From Staphylothermus sp. (GTDB lineage Archaea; Thermoproteota; Thermoprotei_A; Sulfolobales; Desulfurococcaceae): a stretch of DNA of 12,710 nucleotides. Both the position numbers and the translations under genes were made by a program. Positions within the stretch are counted from its first letter, which is position 1, and each line of letters begins with the position of its first letter. Positions 1-7,671 of the stretch are shown piece by piece. The stretch covers positions 1 to 12,710 of the forward strand of contig JAGHDU010000084.1 of assembly GCA_021159785.1 (NCBI GenBank), written 5' to 3'. The notes under the pieces were generated by a model. That model saw nothing but the letters and a program-made list of their open reading frames with translations. It ran no database searches and had not been told where the DNA came from.

Positions 1-614
1 ATGGATATGAGAGACTTAAGGAAGTTCTAAAATGGATCTGGGAGCTTAAAATCAGATATGTAACTATATATGCAATGTCAAGTGAGAATTGTATATATAG
101 ACCAGATGATGAAAGAAAGCATTTATTCGAGCTTATAAGAAAAGGACTTATGGAATTAATGAACATGAAAGAAGTATATGAAAACAAAGTGCGAATTAGG
201 ATATTTGGTAGATTAGACCTTGTTCCATCAGATATTGTTGAATTAGCAAAAAAAGTCGAAGAGAAAACCAAAAACCATAATGACTATCATTTAAACATAG
301 CTCTTTGTTATGGAGGAAGACAAGAAATAGTTGATGCTGTTAAGAGTGTTGTAAAAGACATCATCAATGGTAAGTTAAAGACCGAAGAAGTAAACGAAGA
401 AGTTTTCTCGAAATATCTCTATACACATGATTGTCCTGATCCAGACTTAATAATTAGGACTAGTGGAGAAGTTAGAATAAGCAATTTCCTCCTATGGCAG
501 TCTGCTTATAGTGAGTTATATTTCTGTGAAGCCTACTGGCCAGAATTTAGGAAAATAGACTTCTGGAGAGCTATAAGAAGCTATCAAAAAAGAGAGAGAC
601 GTTTTGGGAAATAA
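1..614 (+). CDS. uppS: cis-prenyltransferase (undecaprenyl/polyprenyl diphosphate synthase family), 5' end missing
   Basis: Condenses isopentenyl diphosphate in cis onto an allylic diphosphate to make the long polyprenyl carrier; in archaea this feeds dolichol-type lipid used in glycosylation. The reading frame is open from base 3, so the gene begins before the window; the ATG at 75 is internal. The first visible residues (GYERLKEVLKW, then YAMSSEN) match the family just after its N-terminal catalytic Asp motif, which is therefore outside. Further hallmarks are N-ALCYGGRQEI (about nt 294-325), DPDLIIRTSGE then SNFLLWQ (about nt 438-500), and SELYFCEAYWPEF. The C-terminus RERRFGK includes the RxG motif known to matter for catalysis across the dimer. 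About 203 residues are visible; the family is usually about 230-260. It converges on the coiled-coil gene with a 10-base gap. Family assignment is secure; product chain length cannot be read. Confidence 0.93.
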   Translation, partial: GYERLKEVLKWIWELKIRYVTIYAMSSENCIYRPDDERKHLFELIRKGLMELMNMKEVYENKVRIRIFGRLDLVPSDIVELAKKVEEKTKNHNDYHLNIALCYGGRQEIVDAVKSVVKDIINGKLKTEEVNEEVFSKYLYTHDCPDPDLIIRTSGEVRISNFLLWQSAYSELYFCEAYWPEFRKIDFWRAIRSYQKRERRFGK

Positions 615-624
615 ATGTTAATAT

Positions 625-1473
625 CTATTCTTTTAAGTCCTCTACACCACCATAAAGTAGCTTTAGTTCTTCCAGAGTTAGACGTTTCTCTCCTTTCCTT
701 AGTTTTTCTTCAACGTGTTTTCTTTTCTGTTCAACAATAACAGCTAGTTTTCTATTTTCTATTTCGTTATTGATCTGATTTATCCGTTCTTGTTTTTCAT
801 TTACTATATCATTCAATTCATCAATTTTGGCTTTGAGCTCATTATATTTTTGAAGCAAATTGTTTCGTTTTTCAGTTATGTTAGTTATTTTATCACTTAG
901 TTCGCTTATCTTCTTCTTAAGATCGTTTATTTGCAATCTTAGGCTTGTTAGCATCGCTTTTATTTCTAGGAATTCTTGTTTTTCTTTCTTTAATTGCATT
1001 GCTTTATCTAATAGCTCTTCTAATTGTTGGATCTTTTTAATGATTTTATTTTCTTCATCTTGCGAGAGTATTCGTGTTTGTTGAATCCACTCCAATCGTT
1101 CTATTTCACGTCTAATAGCAGAAAGTGGTAATCTGAGTTCTTTCCCAACAGTTTGGATCTGATCCTTTTTGGTTCTTGCTAGATTTAATAATTCACGGTA
1201 TTCTTCTATTTTCTTTTTCTTCTCTTCTCGGAGATTTCTTAACTCAGATATCAATTCTTTTCGTTTTTCATTAATGTCTTTAATAGATTCTCTTAGCCCT
1301 TTTATTTCATCTATAATTTTTCTACGTTCTGTTCTAAGTTCTTTAAGCTCTGATATAAGTATTGTTCTTTCCCGTTTCAATTCCTTGATTTTGTTGCGGA
1401 TGTTTGTTATTTCGTTGTTTACTTTTCTTAATGTTTCTTCTAATTGTTGTACGGTGAAATCACTGATTTCCAT
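625..1473 (-). CDS. Uncharacterised archaeal coiled-coil protein (COG1340-like)
   Basis: The 282-residue protein is almost entirely charged heptad sequence rich in Lys, Glu, Leu and Ile, from about residue 8 to 255, with no Cys and no signal peptide or membrane segment. This predicts one long, soluble coiled coil. A break near residues 108-150 (around RLPLSAIRREIERLEWIQQTR) may be a hinge with a more ordered motif. The tail, EEKLRKGEKRLTLEELKLLYGG, is less repetitive and resembles the conserved C-terminus I recall for the archaeal COG1340 family. Such proteins are sometimes mislabelled phosphoserine phosphatase because of coiled-coil matches; no HAD motif is present. It is the last gene of the acdA-acdB operon, 29 bases after acdB. 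The ATG at 1473 has an AGGGA element 8 bases upstream. Function is unknown; a structural or scaffolding role is only a guess. Confidence 0.85.
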   Translation of the reverse strand: MEISDFTVQQLEETLRKVNNEITNIRNKIKELKRERTILISELKELRTERRKIIDEIKGLRESIKDINEKRKELISELRNLREEKKKKIEEYRELLNLARTKKDQIQTVGKELRLPLSAIRREIERLEWIQQTRILSQDEENKIIKKIQQLEELLDKAMQLKKEKQEFLEIKAMLTSLRLQINDLKKKISELSDKITNITEKRNNLLQKYNELKAKIDELNDIVNEKQERINQINNEIENRKLAVIVEQKRKHVEEKLRKGEKRLTLEELKLLYGGVEDLKE

Positions 1474-1502
1474 GTTGATTCCCTATGATTTATGATTATG
1501 AA

Positions 1503-2201
1503 TTATTTGGGTCTGAATATTACTCGTGCATCAACTACAATTGCTTTTTCTGAATATGCCATTACGGGATTTAAATCTATTGATTCTATTTCTGGGTTCT
1601 CTTCTAATAGTTTTGCTACACCCAATATAATTTTGGCTAGGGATTTCTTATCAACCGGGGGTTGTCCTCTGTAACCTTCCAATAATTTTGCTGCCTTTAT
1701 TTCTTTCATCATTTCTAGAGCATCTTCTTCTGTTAATGGTGCTATTCTGAAAGATACGTCTCTGAGTACTTCTACGAAGATTCCACCTAATCCAAACATT
1801 ACTACTGGTCCAAATATATTGTCTCTGAGTCCACCTATGATTACTTCAAGTCCTTTTGGCGCCATTTTTTGGACAAGTACTCCGACTATTCTTGCACCAG
1901 GGGCTTTTGTTTTAACATTTTCTTGGATCTTCTTGAATCCTTCTATTGCTTCTTCTCTGGAGTTAATATTTAGTATCACACCGCCTACATCGCTTTTATG
2001 ACTAATATCTGGTGATACTATCTTGAGTACAACTGGGTATCCTATTTTATCAGCTAGTTCAGCTACTTCTTCTGGTGTTTTAGCTAATCCTGTTTCTGGG
2101 GCTGGAATCCCATATGCTCTTATTACTTCAAATGCTTCGTGTTCTAGAAGTTTTCTTCTACCTTCTTTGATCGCGTTTTCTATTATGGTTTTAACATTCA
2201 T
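1503..2201 (-). CDS. acdB: Acetyl-CoA synthetase (ADP-forming), beta subunit (ATP-grasp)
   Basis: Beta subunit of the archaeal ADP-forming acyl-CoA synthetase, which converts acyl-CoA, ADP and phosphate to acid, CoA and ATP. It is the main substrate-level ATP step of peptide and sugar fermentation in anaerobic archaea. The 232-residue length matches stand-alone beta subunits of Pyrococcus type. The ATP-grasp domain covers the protein: AFEVIRAYGIP (23-33), GYPVVLKIVSPDISHKSDVGG (54-74) with His68 as the likely second phosphorylated histidine, GLEVIIGG (about 115-122), and the C-terminal SIDLNPVMAY metal/ATP-binding segment. The ATG is preceded at 5 bases by a perfect GGTGAT ribosome binding site. 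It lies 24 bases after acdA, consistent with co-translation of the two subunits. Substrate range (acetate, branched-chain or aryl acids) cannot be decided from sequence by eye. Confidence 0.94.
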   Translation of the reverse strand: MNVKTIIENAIKEGRRKLLEHEAFEVIRAYGIPAPETGLAKTPEEVAELADKIGYPVVLKIVSPDISHKSDVGGVILNINSREEAIEGFKKIQENVKTKAPGARIVGVLVQKMAPKGLEVIIGGLRDNIFGPVVMFGLGGIFVEVLRDVSFRIAPLTEEDALEMMKEIKAAKLLEGYRGQPPVDKKSLAKIILGVAKLLEENPEIESIDLNPVMAYSEKAIVVDARVIFRPK

Positions 2202-2225
2202 TACATATCACCCATTTTCGACTCA

Positions 2226-3635
2226 TTATTTTCTAGATGCAACACCTCTTATAAGAGAGTATGTATATAGGGCTTTTAACGCCCTAGCGGCTCTTTCGGG
2301 TGATTCAAATACAGGTATTCCGTTTTTCTCTAAAAACTTTCCGTATTTCTCTGCTTCATGACTACCTATCATTATTACGATCATAGGTTTATTATATTTA
2401 GTTTTCGCTTCAACTAAATATCTAAATAATTCTCCCTTCAATCCAGGGATTTGTGGAAGCGCTACTACAACTACTGCATCTACATCTTCACGCGGGAGTA
2501 GTTTTTCTAAAACATCTATGTATCTCTTGTCATCTGTGTCTCCAGTTAAGTCTATAGGGTTTTCAACAATACAGTGCGGTGGAAGTATTTCGCGTAGTTC
2601 TTTCTTTAAATCATCGGGTGTTTTTGGTAATACAAAACCTTGCATTGTCAATGCATCTGTTAACATAACTCCTACACCGCCAGCGTCGGTGACAACATAT
2701 ACTCTGTTACCTTTCATAAGGGGCTGTGTTAACAGTATCTTTGATAAATCCATGATCTCGTCAAAACTCTCTGCTTCTACGAGTCCTGCTTGTTTGATTG
2801 CAGCTTTATATAGTTCATAATTACCTGCTAATGCAGCTGTGTGGCTCGCTGCTGCAGCACTTCCTCTTGCTGTTTTACCTGCTTTATAGATCACTATGGG
2901 TTTATGTTGAACGATCTCTTTTGCTTTTTCGATAAACAATCTTCCCCTACCCGGCTTTAAACCTTCGAGATACATTATTATGATTTTTGTTTTGTCATCA
3001 TCTCTGAAGTATTCTATTAAATCAACATCATCCACATCGATCTTATTACCGTAACTAACTGCACGAGAAACTCCTATCCCCTTTAAAGCCATCCAATCAA
3101 GTAATGCTGAAGCAAATGCACCACTTTGACTAATGAAGCTTATGTAGCCTTTAAGTGGTCTCATCATTTTTTCATCTGGTAAGAAGAATGTATCCACTCC
3201 ACTCCAGTTATCATATATGCCTAGACAATTAGGACCAATGATTCTTATACCATATTTCCTAGAGATATCCATGACTTGTTTTTCTAATTTTTCTCCCTCT
3301 TCTGTTCCCGTTTCTCTGAATCCACCACTGATTATTATTGCCGCTTTAACACCCTTTTTACCAGCATCCTCGAGAACTTGAGGAACAACTGGGGCGGGGA
3401 CAACGGTTATTACTAAGTCAACGGGTTCCGGGATATCTTTGACTGATTTATAACATTTTAATCCGAGAATTTCATCATACTTAGGGTTAACTGGATATAT
3501 TTTTCCTTTGAATCTTTTCTTGAAATTTTCAAGGATTACTCTACCAACCTTTCCCTCTCGAGGAGTAGCACCAACAATTGCTACGCTCTGTGGATTAAAG
3601 AATTTATTAAGCAATATGTATTCCCTCAATATCAT
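2226..3635 (-). CDS. acdA: Acetyl-CoA synthetase (ADP-forming), alpha subunit
   Basis: Alpha subunit of the same enzyme, binding CoA and carrying the catalytic phosphohistidine. From the ATG at 3635 it has 469 residues. The N-terminal Rossmann CoA-binding domain shows FNPQSVAIVGATPREGKVG (13-31). Next come GPNCLG (134-139), SQSGAFA (169-175) and SYGNKIDVDD (194-203). The phosphorylated His is His265 in GSAAAASHTAALAG. A third flavodoxin-like domain follows, with TDAGGVGVMLTDA (316-328). The ATG at 3635 has no ribosome binding site. A TTG at 3614 has GAGGG 8 bases upstream and would leave five residues before FNP and a 462-residue protein, close to Pyrococcus alpha subunits, so the true start may be 3614. 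It heads an operon with acdB and the coiled-coil gene. A TATA-like box lies at 3672-3679. Confidence 0.94.
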   Translation of the reverse strand: MILREYILLNKFFNPQSVAIVGATPREGKVGRVILENFKKRFKGKIYPVNPKYDEILGLKCYKSVKDIPEPVDLVITVVPAPVVPQVLEDAGKKGVKAAIIISGGFRETGTEEGEKLEKQVMDISRKYGIRIIGPNCLGIYDNWSGVDTFFLPDEKMMRPLKGYISFISQSGAFASALLDWMALKGIGVSRAVSYGNKIDVDDVDLIEYFRDDDKTKIIIMYLEGLKPGRGRLFIEKAKEIVQHKPIVIYKAGKTARGSAAAASHTAALAGNYELYKAAIKQAGLVEAESFDEIMDLSKILLTQPLMKGNRVYVVTDAGGVGVMLTDALTMQGFVLPKTPDDLKKELREILPPHCIVENPIDLTGDTDDKRYIDVLEKLLPREDVDAVVVVALPQIPGLKGELFRYLVEAKTKYNKPMIVIMIGSHEAEKYGKFLEKNGIPVFESPERAARALKALYTYSLIRGVASRK

Positions 3636-3671
3636 ACTTGTGTATATTCACTTAAACGTAATGAGAGAACG

Positions 3672-3679
3672 TTTATAAA
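3672..3679 (-). promoter_or_regulatory. TATA box of the acdA-acdB-coiled-coil operon
   Basis: On the minus strand TTTATAAA sits in a T-rich stretch upstream of acdA. A start of transcription about 25 bases downstream would fall near 3650. That gives a leader of about 15 bases to the ATG at 3635 or about 36 to the TTG at 3614. The 89-base gap between acdA and the GPN gene holds nothing else recognisable apart from a weak inverted repeat at 3715-3730. Confidence 0.5.
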
Positions 3680-3724
3680 AAATAATATGCTTGTTACCAA
3701 CTTATTGCCATTTATTATGAATAA

Positions 3725-4510
3725 TCATAAGATTGGAGAAGGTTCTTCTGTATAATAGTCTTCTCCACCAGCAACGATCCTCTGTATAGAAGCATATAAA
3801 TTATCGTAGCCGAGCATTTGAGTTGATGATACAAATACTATATCTGTCATTAGTAACTTCTCTAAGAGAACCATTAGCTCATCCTCACTCCATATAAGCG
3901 AAGTTTTTCTATCTTCAACTATCTTTGTTGCAAACATATAAGGATCGTTGTGAAACTCGTTTATATTTTCAATAATATTTTCAGGCAATAAATCAATTTT
4001 AGTCAATACATTGATTTGAGGAAAACCGAGTCTTACATGAGTACTAGCTGACAAGAGAAGTGCTGAGAAATAATTGCTTGGTTTACTAGCATATATTCCA
4101 TCTATCAAGAATAGTGAAACAGCCTTTGCATCTCCTACAATAGTATCCAATAAAAGTGGTCCTATTTCACGATAAGCGAATATCTCCATTTGTCCAGGTG
4201 TGTCTATTATTATGTAGTTTGTTTTCAAAGACCATATTTCATCTTTTAATTCATCTATTCTAGTAGCTAACATATCTACAGCAGCTATTAATGCACCATT
4301 GGGTCCTAATCCAGTTTTGAGCATCAAATCTCTCGCATTGACGTATTCTCTAACATCTACATCTGGTTTATAGGGGAGACTCTCTACAGCTGGGTCAAGA
4401 TTAACGGTTACTACGTCTAGGTTATGATTTAATAAATAATCTTGAAGTGATGCTGTTAGAGTTGTTTTACCGCTTCCTGCCGTTCCTAAAACTATTATGA
4501 AGTATGGCAT
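3725..4510 (-). CDS. GPN-loop GTPase
   Basis: Archaeal member of the GPN-loop GTPase family (ATP_bind_1), whose eukaryotic relatives help assemble and import RNA polymerase II. The archaeal role is not established. The 261-residue length is normal. Seen in order: P-loop GTAGSGKTT (9-17), DPA (39-41), the defining Gly-Pro-Asn motif in GLGPNGA (67-73) that completes the active site of the partner subunit in the homodimer, switch II DTPGQME (103-109), and the guanine-specificity motif TKID (170-173). No membrane segment. The ATG at 4510 has GGTGAC 5 bases upstream. It follows the radical SAM gene by 36 bases on the same strand, so the two are probably co-transcribed; no functional link is known to me. 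The last codons overlap a weak inverted repeat that could help end transcription. Confidence 0.93.
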   Translation of the reverse strand: MPYFIIVLGTAGSGKTTLTASLQDYLLNHNLDVVTVNLDPAVESLPYKPDVDVREYVNARDLMLKTGLGPNGALIAAVDMLATRIDELKDEIWSLKTNYIIIDTPGQMEIFAYREIGPLLLDTIVGDAKAVSLFLIDGIYASKPSNYFSALLLSASTHVRLGFPQINVLTKIDLLPENIIENINEFHNDPYMFATKIVEDRKTSLIWSEDELMVLLEKLLMTDIVFVSSTQMLGYDNLYASIQRIVAGGEDYYTEEPSPIL

Positions 4511-4546
4511 ATTTTGTCACCATTTAATCATACTCGCTCGACTATA

Positions 4547-5623
4547 TTATATGAGAAAACTCCTAGTTCCTCCCCAATACTTTCCTCTAAAGTTCAATTT
4601 ATATCCACATTTTGGACATTTAAAATCATTAGTTAGTTTCCATTCAATAATATAGAGTCCACTTCTTTTAACAACTAGTTCGCCACAATTAGGACAGTAA
4701 GTATGCTCTAGAGGATGTCCCCACACATTTCCTAGATAAACATGTTTTAAACCTTCATTAATGGCTATTTTTGCAAGTTTTTCCAAAGTTTCTATTGGGG
4801 TGGGTGAAATATTCTGCATAAGATAGTCTGGATGAAATCTTAGTAAGTGAAATGGAGTCTCATCTCCTAAGTTATCAATTATCCAGCGTGCAAGTCTGCG
4901 TATATCTTCTTCCTTGTCACCATAAATTGGTACTACTAAATTTGTAATTTCAATCCACCATCCTGCTTTTTTCATTTCAATTAATGACTCAAATATTGGT
5001 TCAGGATCAGGAACTCCCATGAATTTGCGATAAAAATCTTTATTCCCACCACCTTTGAAATCAACTGTTGCAGCATCCATGTATGAAGCTATTTCCTTGA
5101 TCGCTTCTGGAGTAATATATCCATTAGTAACCATCGTATTGAATAATCCATGTTTTTTGGCTATTTTGGCAGTATCGTACATAAACTCGTAGAAAACAGT
5201 GGGTTCATTATACGTATAACTTATACCTTGACAACCATTTGATAATGCTAGTTTAATAACTTCTTCAGGCTCGAATGGTTCGCCAAATAATTGTTTTCTA
5301 GATTGACTTAGTACCCAGTTTTGACAAAATCTACAATAAAAATTACATCCAGCAGTAGAAATAGAGAATACGCAACTGCCAGGATTAAAGTGCATCAGGG
5401 GCTTTTTCTCAATAGGGTCCGGATTTGCTGCTGTAAGCAATCCATACACAAGAGTATATAGGGTGCCCTTATAATTGTACCTGACACCGCAAGCACCATA
5501 GGCTCCTGGGACAATAATACATCTCCTATGACATAGATTACATCTTACCCTACCATCACCAATGTTTTCCCAGAACATAGCAACTTTTACGCCCGGGTTA
5601 TTAGGATCAAATTCTTTGATCAA
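4547..5623 (-). CDS. amrS: AmmeMemoRadiSam system radical SAM enzyme (AmrS)
   Basis: Radical S-adenosylmethionine enzyme of the AmrS group (COG1180, older label PflA-like activase), which usually occurs with Memo and AMMECR1 proteins. Neither partner gene is in this window, and I cannot state the reaction. The 358 residues show an N-terminal Cys cluster (Cys28, 31, 35, 45 in CNLCHRRC and GACG), then the radical SAM cluster motif CNFYCRFC (Cys93, 97, 100). Typical core segments follow: GISYTYNEPTVF (133-144), TNGY (166-169), and FHLLRFHPDY (258-267). A C-terminal zinc ribbon has Cys310, 313, 336 and 339. The start is TTG at 5623, supported by a perfect GGTGAT 5 bases upstream; the first in-frame ATG (Met16) would lose conserved residues and has no such signal. 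It is followed 36 bases later by the GPN GTPase gene. Confidence 0.92.
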   Translation of the reverse strand: MIKEFDPNNPGVKVAMFWENIGDGRVRCNLCHRRCIIVPGAYGACGVRYNYKGTLYTLVYGLLTAANPDPIEKKPLMHFNPGSCVFSISTAGCNFYCRFCQNWVLSQSRKQLFGEPFEPEEVIKLALSNGCQGISYTYNEPTVFYEFMYDTAKIAKKHGLFNTMVTNGYITPEAIKEIASYMDAATVDFKGGGNKDFYRKFMGVPDPEPIFESLIEMKKAGWWIEITNLVVPIYGDKEEDIRRLARWIIDNLGDETPFHLLRFHPDYLMQNISPTPIETLEKLAKIAINEGLKHVYLGNVWGHPLEHTYCPNCGELVVKRSGLYIIEWKLTNDFKCPKCGYKLNFRGKYWGGTRSFLI

Positions 5624-5628
5624 ATATT

Positions 5629-5634
5629 ATCACC
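5629..5634 (-). promoter_or_regulatory. Ribosome binding site that decides the TTG start of amrS
   Basis: GGTGAT on the minus strand, complementary to the 3' end of archaeal 16S rRNA, lies exactly 5 bases before the TTG at 5623. The same spacing is seen for acdB (GGTGAT at 2207-2212) and the GPN gene (GGTGAC at 4516-4521). This favours TTG over the internal ATG. Confidence 0.7.
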
Positions 5635-5713
5635 ATTATGTTCTACTGTTAAAAATTCTCTTTCCACAGAATTATTGATATCTAGATAACCACTTATATT
5701 AATAGCAAAAATA

Positions 5714-5724
5714 ATTTATTAAAC
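5714..5724 (+). promoter_or_regulatory. Possible TATA box for the prs operon
   Basis: ATTTATTAAAC lies about 36 bases before the prs ATG and is the best TATA-like element on this strand. A transcription start near 5743 would leave a short leader. The divergent amrS gene has its own candidate, AATATAAG near 5694-5702 on the minus strand. No other structure was recognised in this 131-base divergent gap. Confidence 0.35.
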
Positions 5725-5754
5725 GGAAACAATGGAATAAGGGCGAAACATCAT

Positions 5755-6645
5755 ATGAAACCTTATTGCATAATAGGACAAAATTACAGCATAAACAACG
5801 ATATAGTAAAACAGTACTGCACGGATAAAATCAATTACACTCAAAAAATATTTCCAGATGGCGAAAGATACATTAGAATACTTGATACAGACAAAATTAG
5901 TGAAAAAGATGTAGTGCTTATTAATACTCTCTATCCTAGACAAAATGATTCATTTATCGAAACATTGTTCCTAATTGATGCACTAAGAAAAACCCCTGTG
6001 AAAAGATTAATAACAATTATCCCATATCTCGCGTATTCTAGACAAGATAAACAATTCTTACCGGGAGAACCAATTTCGGCAGAGATTATTATAAAGTCTA
6101 TAAGATTAGCCGGAGCCGATCAGTTAATAGTTATAGACATACACAACCCTGAATCATTAAAAAGCTTCAATGGCTGTGCTATTAACGTACTTGTTTCTGA
6201 CATCTTAGTAAAAAAAGCTCTAGAATATGTTGATAACCCGATAATAATTGCTCCTGACAAAGGTGCCCTCGGAAGAGTAAAGTATGCAGCTGAAAAACAT
6301 AGTTTAGAATACGATTATTTAATTAAATCTAGGGATAGAAATACTGGAGAAGTATCTATGAGCCCTAAAGAACTCAAGGTACATAATAGAGATGTAGTTA
6401 TAGTAGATGATATCATAAGCACTGGAGGAACAATAGCATTAGCAGTTAAACAGATCAAGAAACAAGGAGCTAGGGAAGTGATAGTTGCTGCAACTCACGG
6501 ACTAATGATTGGTAACGCATTAGAAAAAATCAAGAACGCTGGAGTTGAGAAAATAATCCTTGGCAATACGCTGGGCATAAAACATAATGATAATATAATT
6601 GAGTATGTTGAAGTACTGGACAAAGCATTCAAACTACTCAACTAA
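5755..6645 (+). CDS. prs: Ribose-phosphate pyrophosphokinase (PRPP synthetase)
   Basis: Makes 5-phosphoribosyl 1-diphosphate from ribose 5-phosphate and ATP, the entry point to purine, pyrimidine, His and Trp synthesis. The 296 residues fit the archaeal enzyme, slightly shorter than bacterial ones. Visible motifs: FPDGE (33-37), YLAYSRQDK (91-99) in the ATP site, the metal-binding segment IDIHNPE (127-133), the flexible-loop catalytic pair Lys191/Arg193 in KSRDR, and the PRPP loop VVIVDDIISTGGT (214-226). The ATG at 5755 has only a weak AGGGCG signal 9 bases upstream, and the transcript may have a short leader. The next gene follows after 12 bases, making this the head of a three-gene operon with trmG10 and rnz. 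Confidence 0.95.
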   Translation: MKPYCIIGQNYSINNDIVKQYCTDKINYTQKIFPDGERYIRILDTDKISEKDVVLINTLYPRQNDSFIETLFLIDALRKTPVKRLITIIPYLAYSRQDKQFLPGEPISAEIIIKSIRLAGADQLIVIDIHNPESLKSFNGCAINVLVSDILVKKALEYVDNPIIIAPDKGALGRVKYAAEKHSLEYDYLIKSRDRNTGEVSMSPKELKVHNRDVVIVDDIISTGGTIALAVKQIKKQGAREVIVAATHGLMIGNALEKIKNAGVEKIILGNTLGIKHNDNIIEYVEVLDKAFKLLN

Positions 6646-6657
6646 CGTTGGCGAAAA

Positions 6658-7671
6658 ATGAATAGACATCAATTTTACTTCATATTATCGGGAAATAATG
6701 AAAAACTATCCTTAGCAGAGCTAAAAGCACTATTGGAAACATATAGCGACTTTAAAAGCACTGAACTAAAGTGTTATTCTAAAATATGTTTAGCCAATAC
6801 GAGTAACGAAGTCTTATCAACTATTATTAGAAGAGCTGGATACATTACAGAGGCCGGCATCCTCATAGATATAGACGACCCTTATTCTCCAAGTTATGAA
6901 TATATTGATGAACTCAAAAAATATGATTTTAAATCAATTAGAAGTACAATTGTGAGAAGCACTATTGAATTAAATACCCGTGATAGATACATAGATTATT
7001 TGAAAGAAAAATTGGGGCTAATACATGAATATACGAAAACTAACTACCTTAGGATAATTTTTAGCGAGGGGTTAGTTTTCATAGGTTATCCCTTAGCATC
7101 ACTCAATAAGGTCGATATTCTTAAAAGAGAGCCCAAATATAGACCCTTCTTCAGAAGTATAGCTTTACCCGTGAGGCTTTCTCGTGCATTAATTAATTTA
7201 TCTAGAGTTAAGGAAAACCAAGTCATATTGGATCCCTTTATGGGAACTGGAAGCATCGTTTTAGAAGCAGCATTAATGGGTATTAGAGCCATTGGAGCAG
7301 AGCTTGACTGGGAGCTGGTACACGGTGCTCTCGAAAATATTAGATATTATGGTGCAAAAAATACTATGATTATACTGGGTGATTCTACTACCATATCCTA
7401 CAACGAAGTTGATGGAATAGCAACAGATCCTCCCTACGGAAGAGCAGCAAGTACTAAGGGTAGGGAAACATTAGAACTCTATAAATTATTCTTGGAAAGA
7501 GCAATGGATTCACTTAAGAAAGGAGGTTACTTGGTATTTATGGCTCCACTCGATATAGAAGATCATATATATGAATTTATCTGCAGATACGGTTTCATAA
7601 TTAGAGATGAAATATACATGTATGTACACGGGGGTTTAACAAGAACAATTTTCGTGGCGTATAAACCATGA
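6658..7671 (+). CDS. trmG10: tRNA (guanine(10)-N2)-methyltransferase, Trm-G10 type
   Basis: S-adenosylmethionine-dependent methyltransferase (COG1041) that makes m2G or m2,2G at position 10 of tRNA in archaea. The 337-residue length is typical. The N-terminal half (about 1-155) corresponds to the THUMP-containing tRNA-binding region and is weakly conserved by eye. The linker RPFFRSIALPVRLSRALINL (162-181) is characteristic. The methyltransferase core has motif I LDPFMGTGSI (191-200), the acidic adenosine-contact segment GAELDWE (213-219), GDS (241-243), and the catalytic ATDPPYG (255-261) typical of exocyclic amino methylation. It starts 12 bases after prs and ends in an ATGA overlap with rnz, so translation of the two is likely coupled. 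The main alternative would be another THUMP-family guanine methyltransferase, which is less likely. Confidence 0.88.
   Translation: MNRHQFYFILSGNNEKLSLAELKALLETYSDFKSTELKCYSKICLANTSNEVLSTIIRRAGYITEAGILIDIDDPYSPSYEYIDELKKYDFKSIRSTIVRSTIELNTRDRYIDYLKEKLGLIHEYTKTNYLRIIFSEGLVFIGYPLASLNKVDILKREPKYRPFFRSIALPVRLSRALINLSRVKENQVILDPFMGTGSIVLEAALMGIRAIGAELDWELVHGALENIRYYGAKNTMIILGDSTTISYNEVDGIATDPPYGRAASTKGRETLELYKLFLERAMDSLKKGGYLVFMAPLDIEDHIYEFICRYGFIIRDEIYMYVHGGLTRTIFVAYKP

Noticed and set aside
860..1495. Open frames on the plus strand opposite the coiled-coil gene, rich in Ser and Phe
   Set aside because: They are the mirror of Lys/Glu-rich codons of the coiled-coil gene, lack recognisable domains and have no ribosome binding sites.
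1492..2820. Plus-strand open frames opposite acdB and acdA
   Set aside because: Composition is low-complexity Ser/Thr/Pro and they lie inside well-supported conserved genes.
3715..3730. Inverted repeat TTATGA-ATAA-TCATAA at the end of the GPN gene, a possible terminator
   Set aside because: Six AT-rich base pairs with no following T-run would be unstable at high temperature; probably chance.
5719..5943. Minus-strand open frame opposite the start of prs
   Set aside because: It covers the prs promoter and N-terminus, has no conserved motif, and its hydrophobic look comes from the AT-rich antisense.
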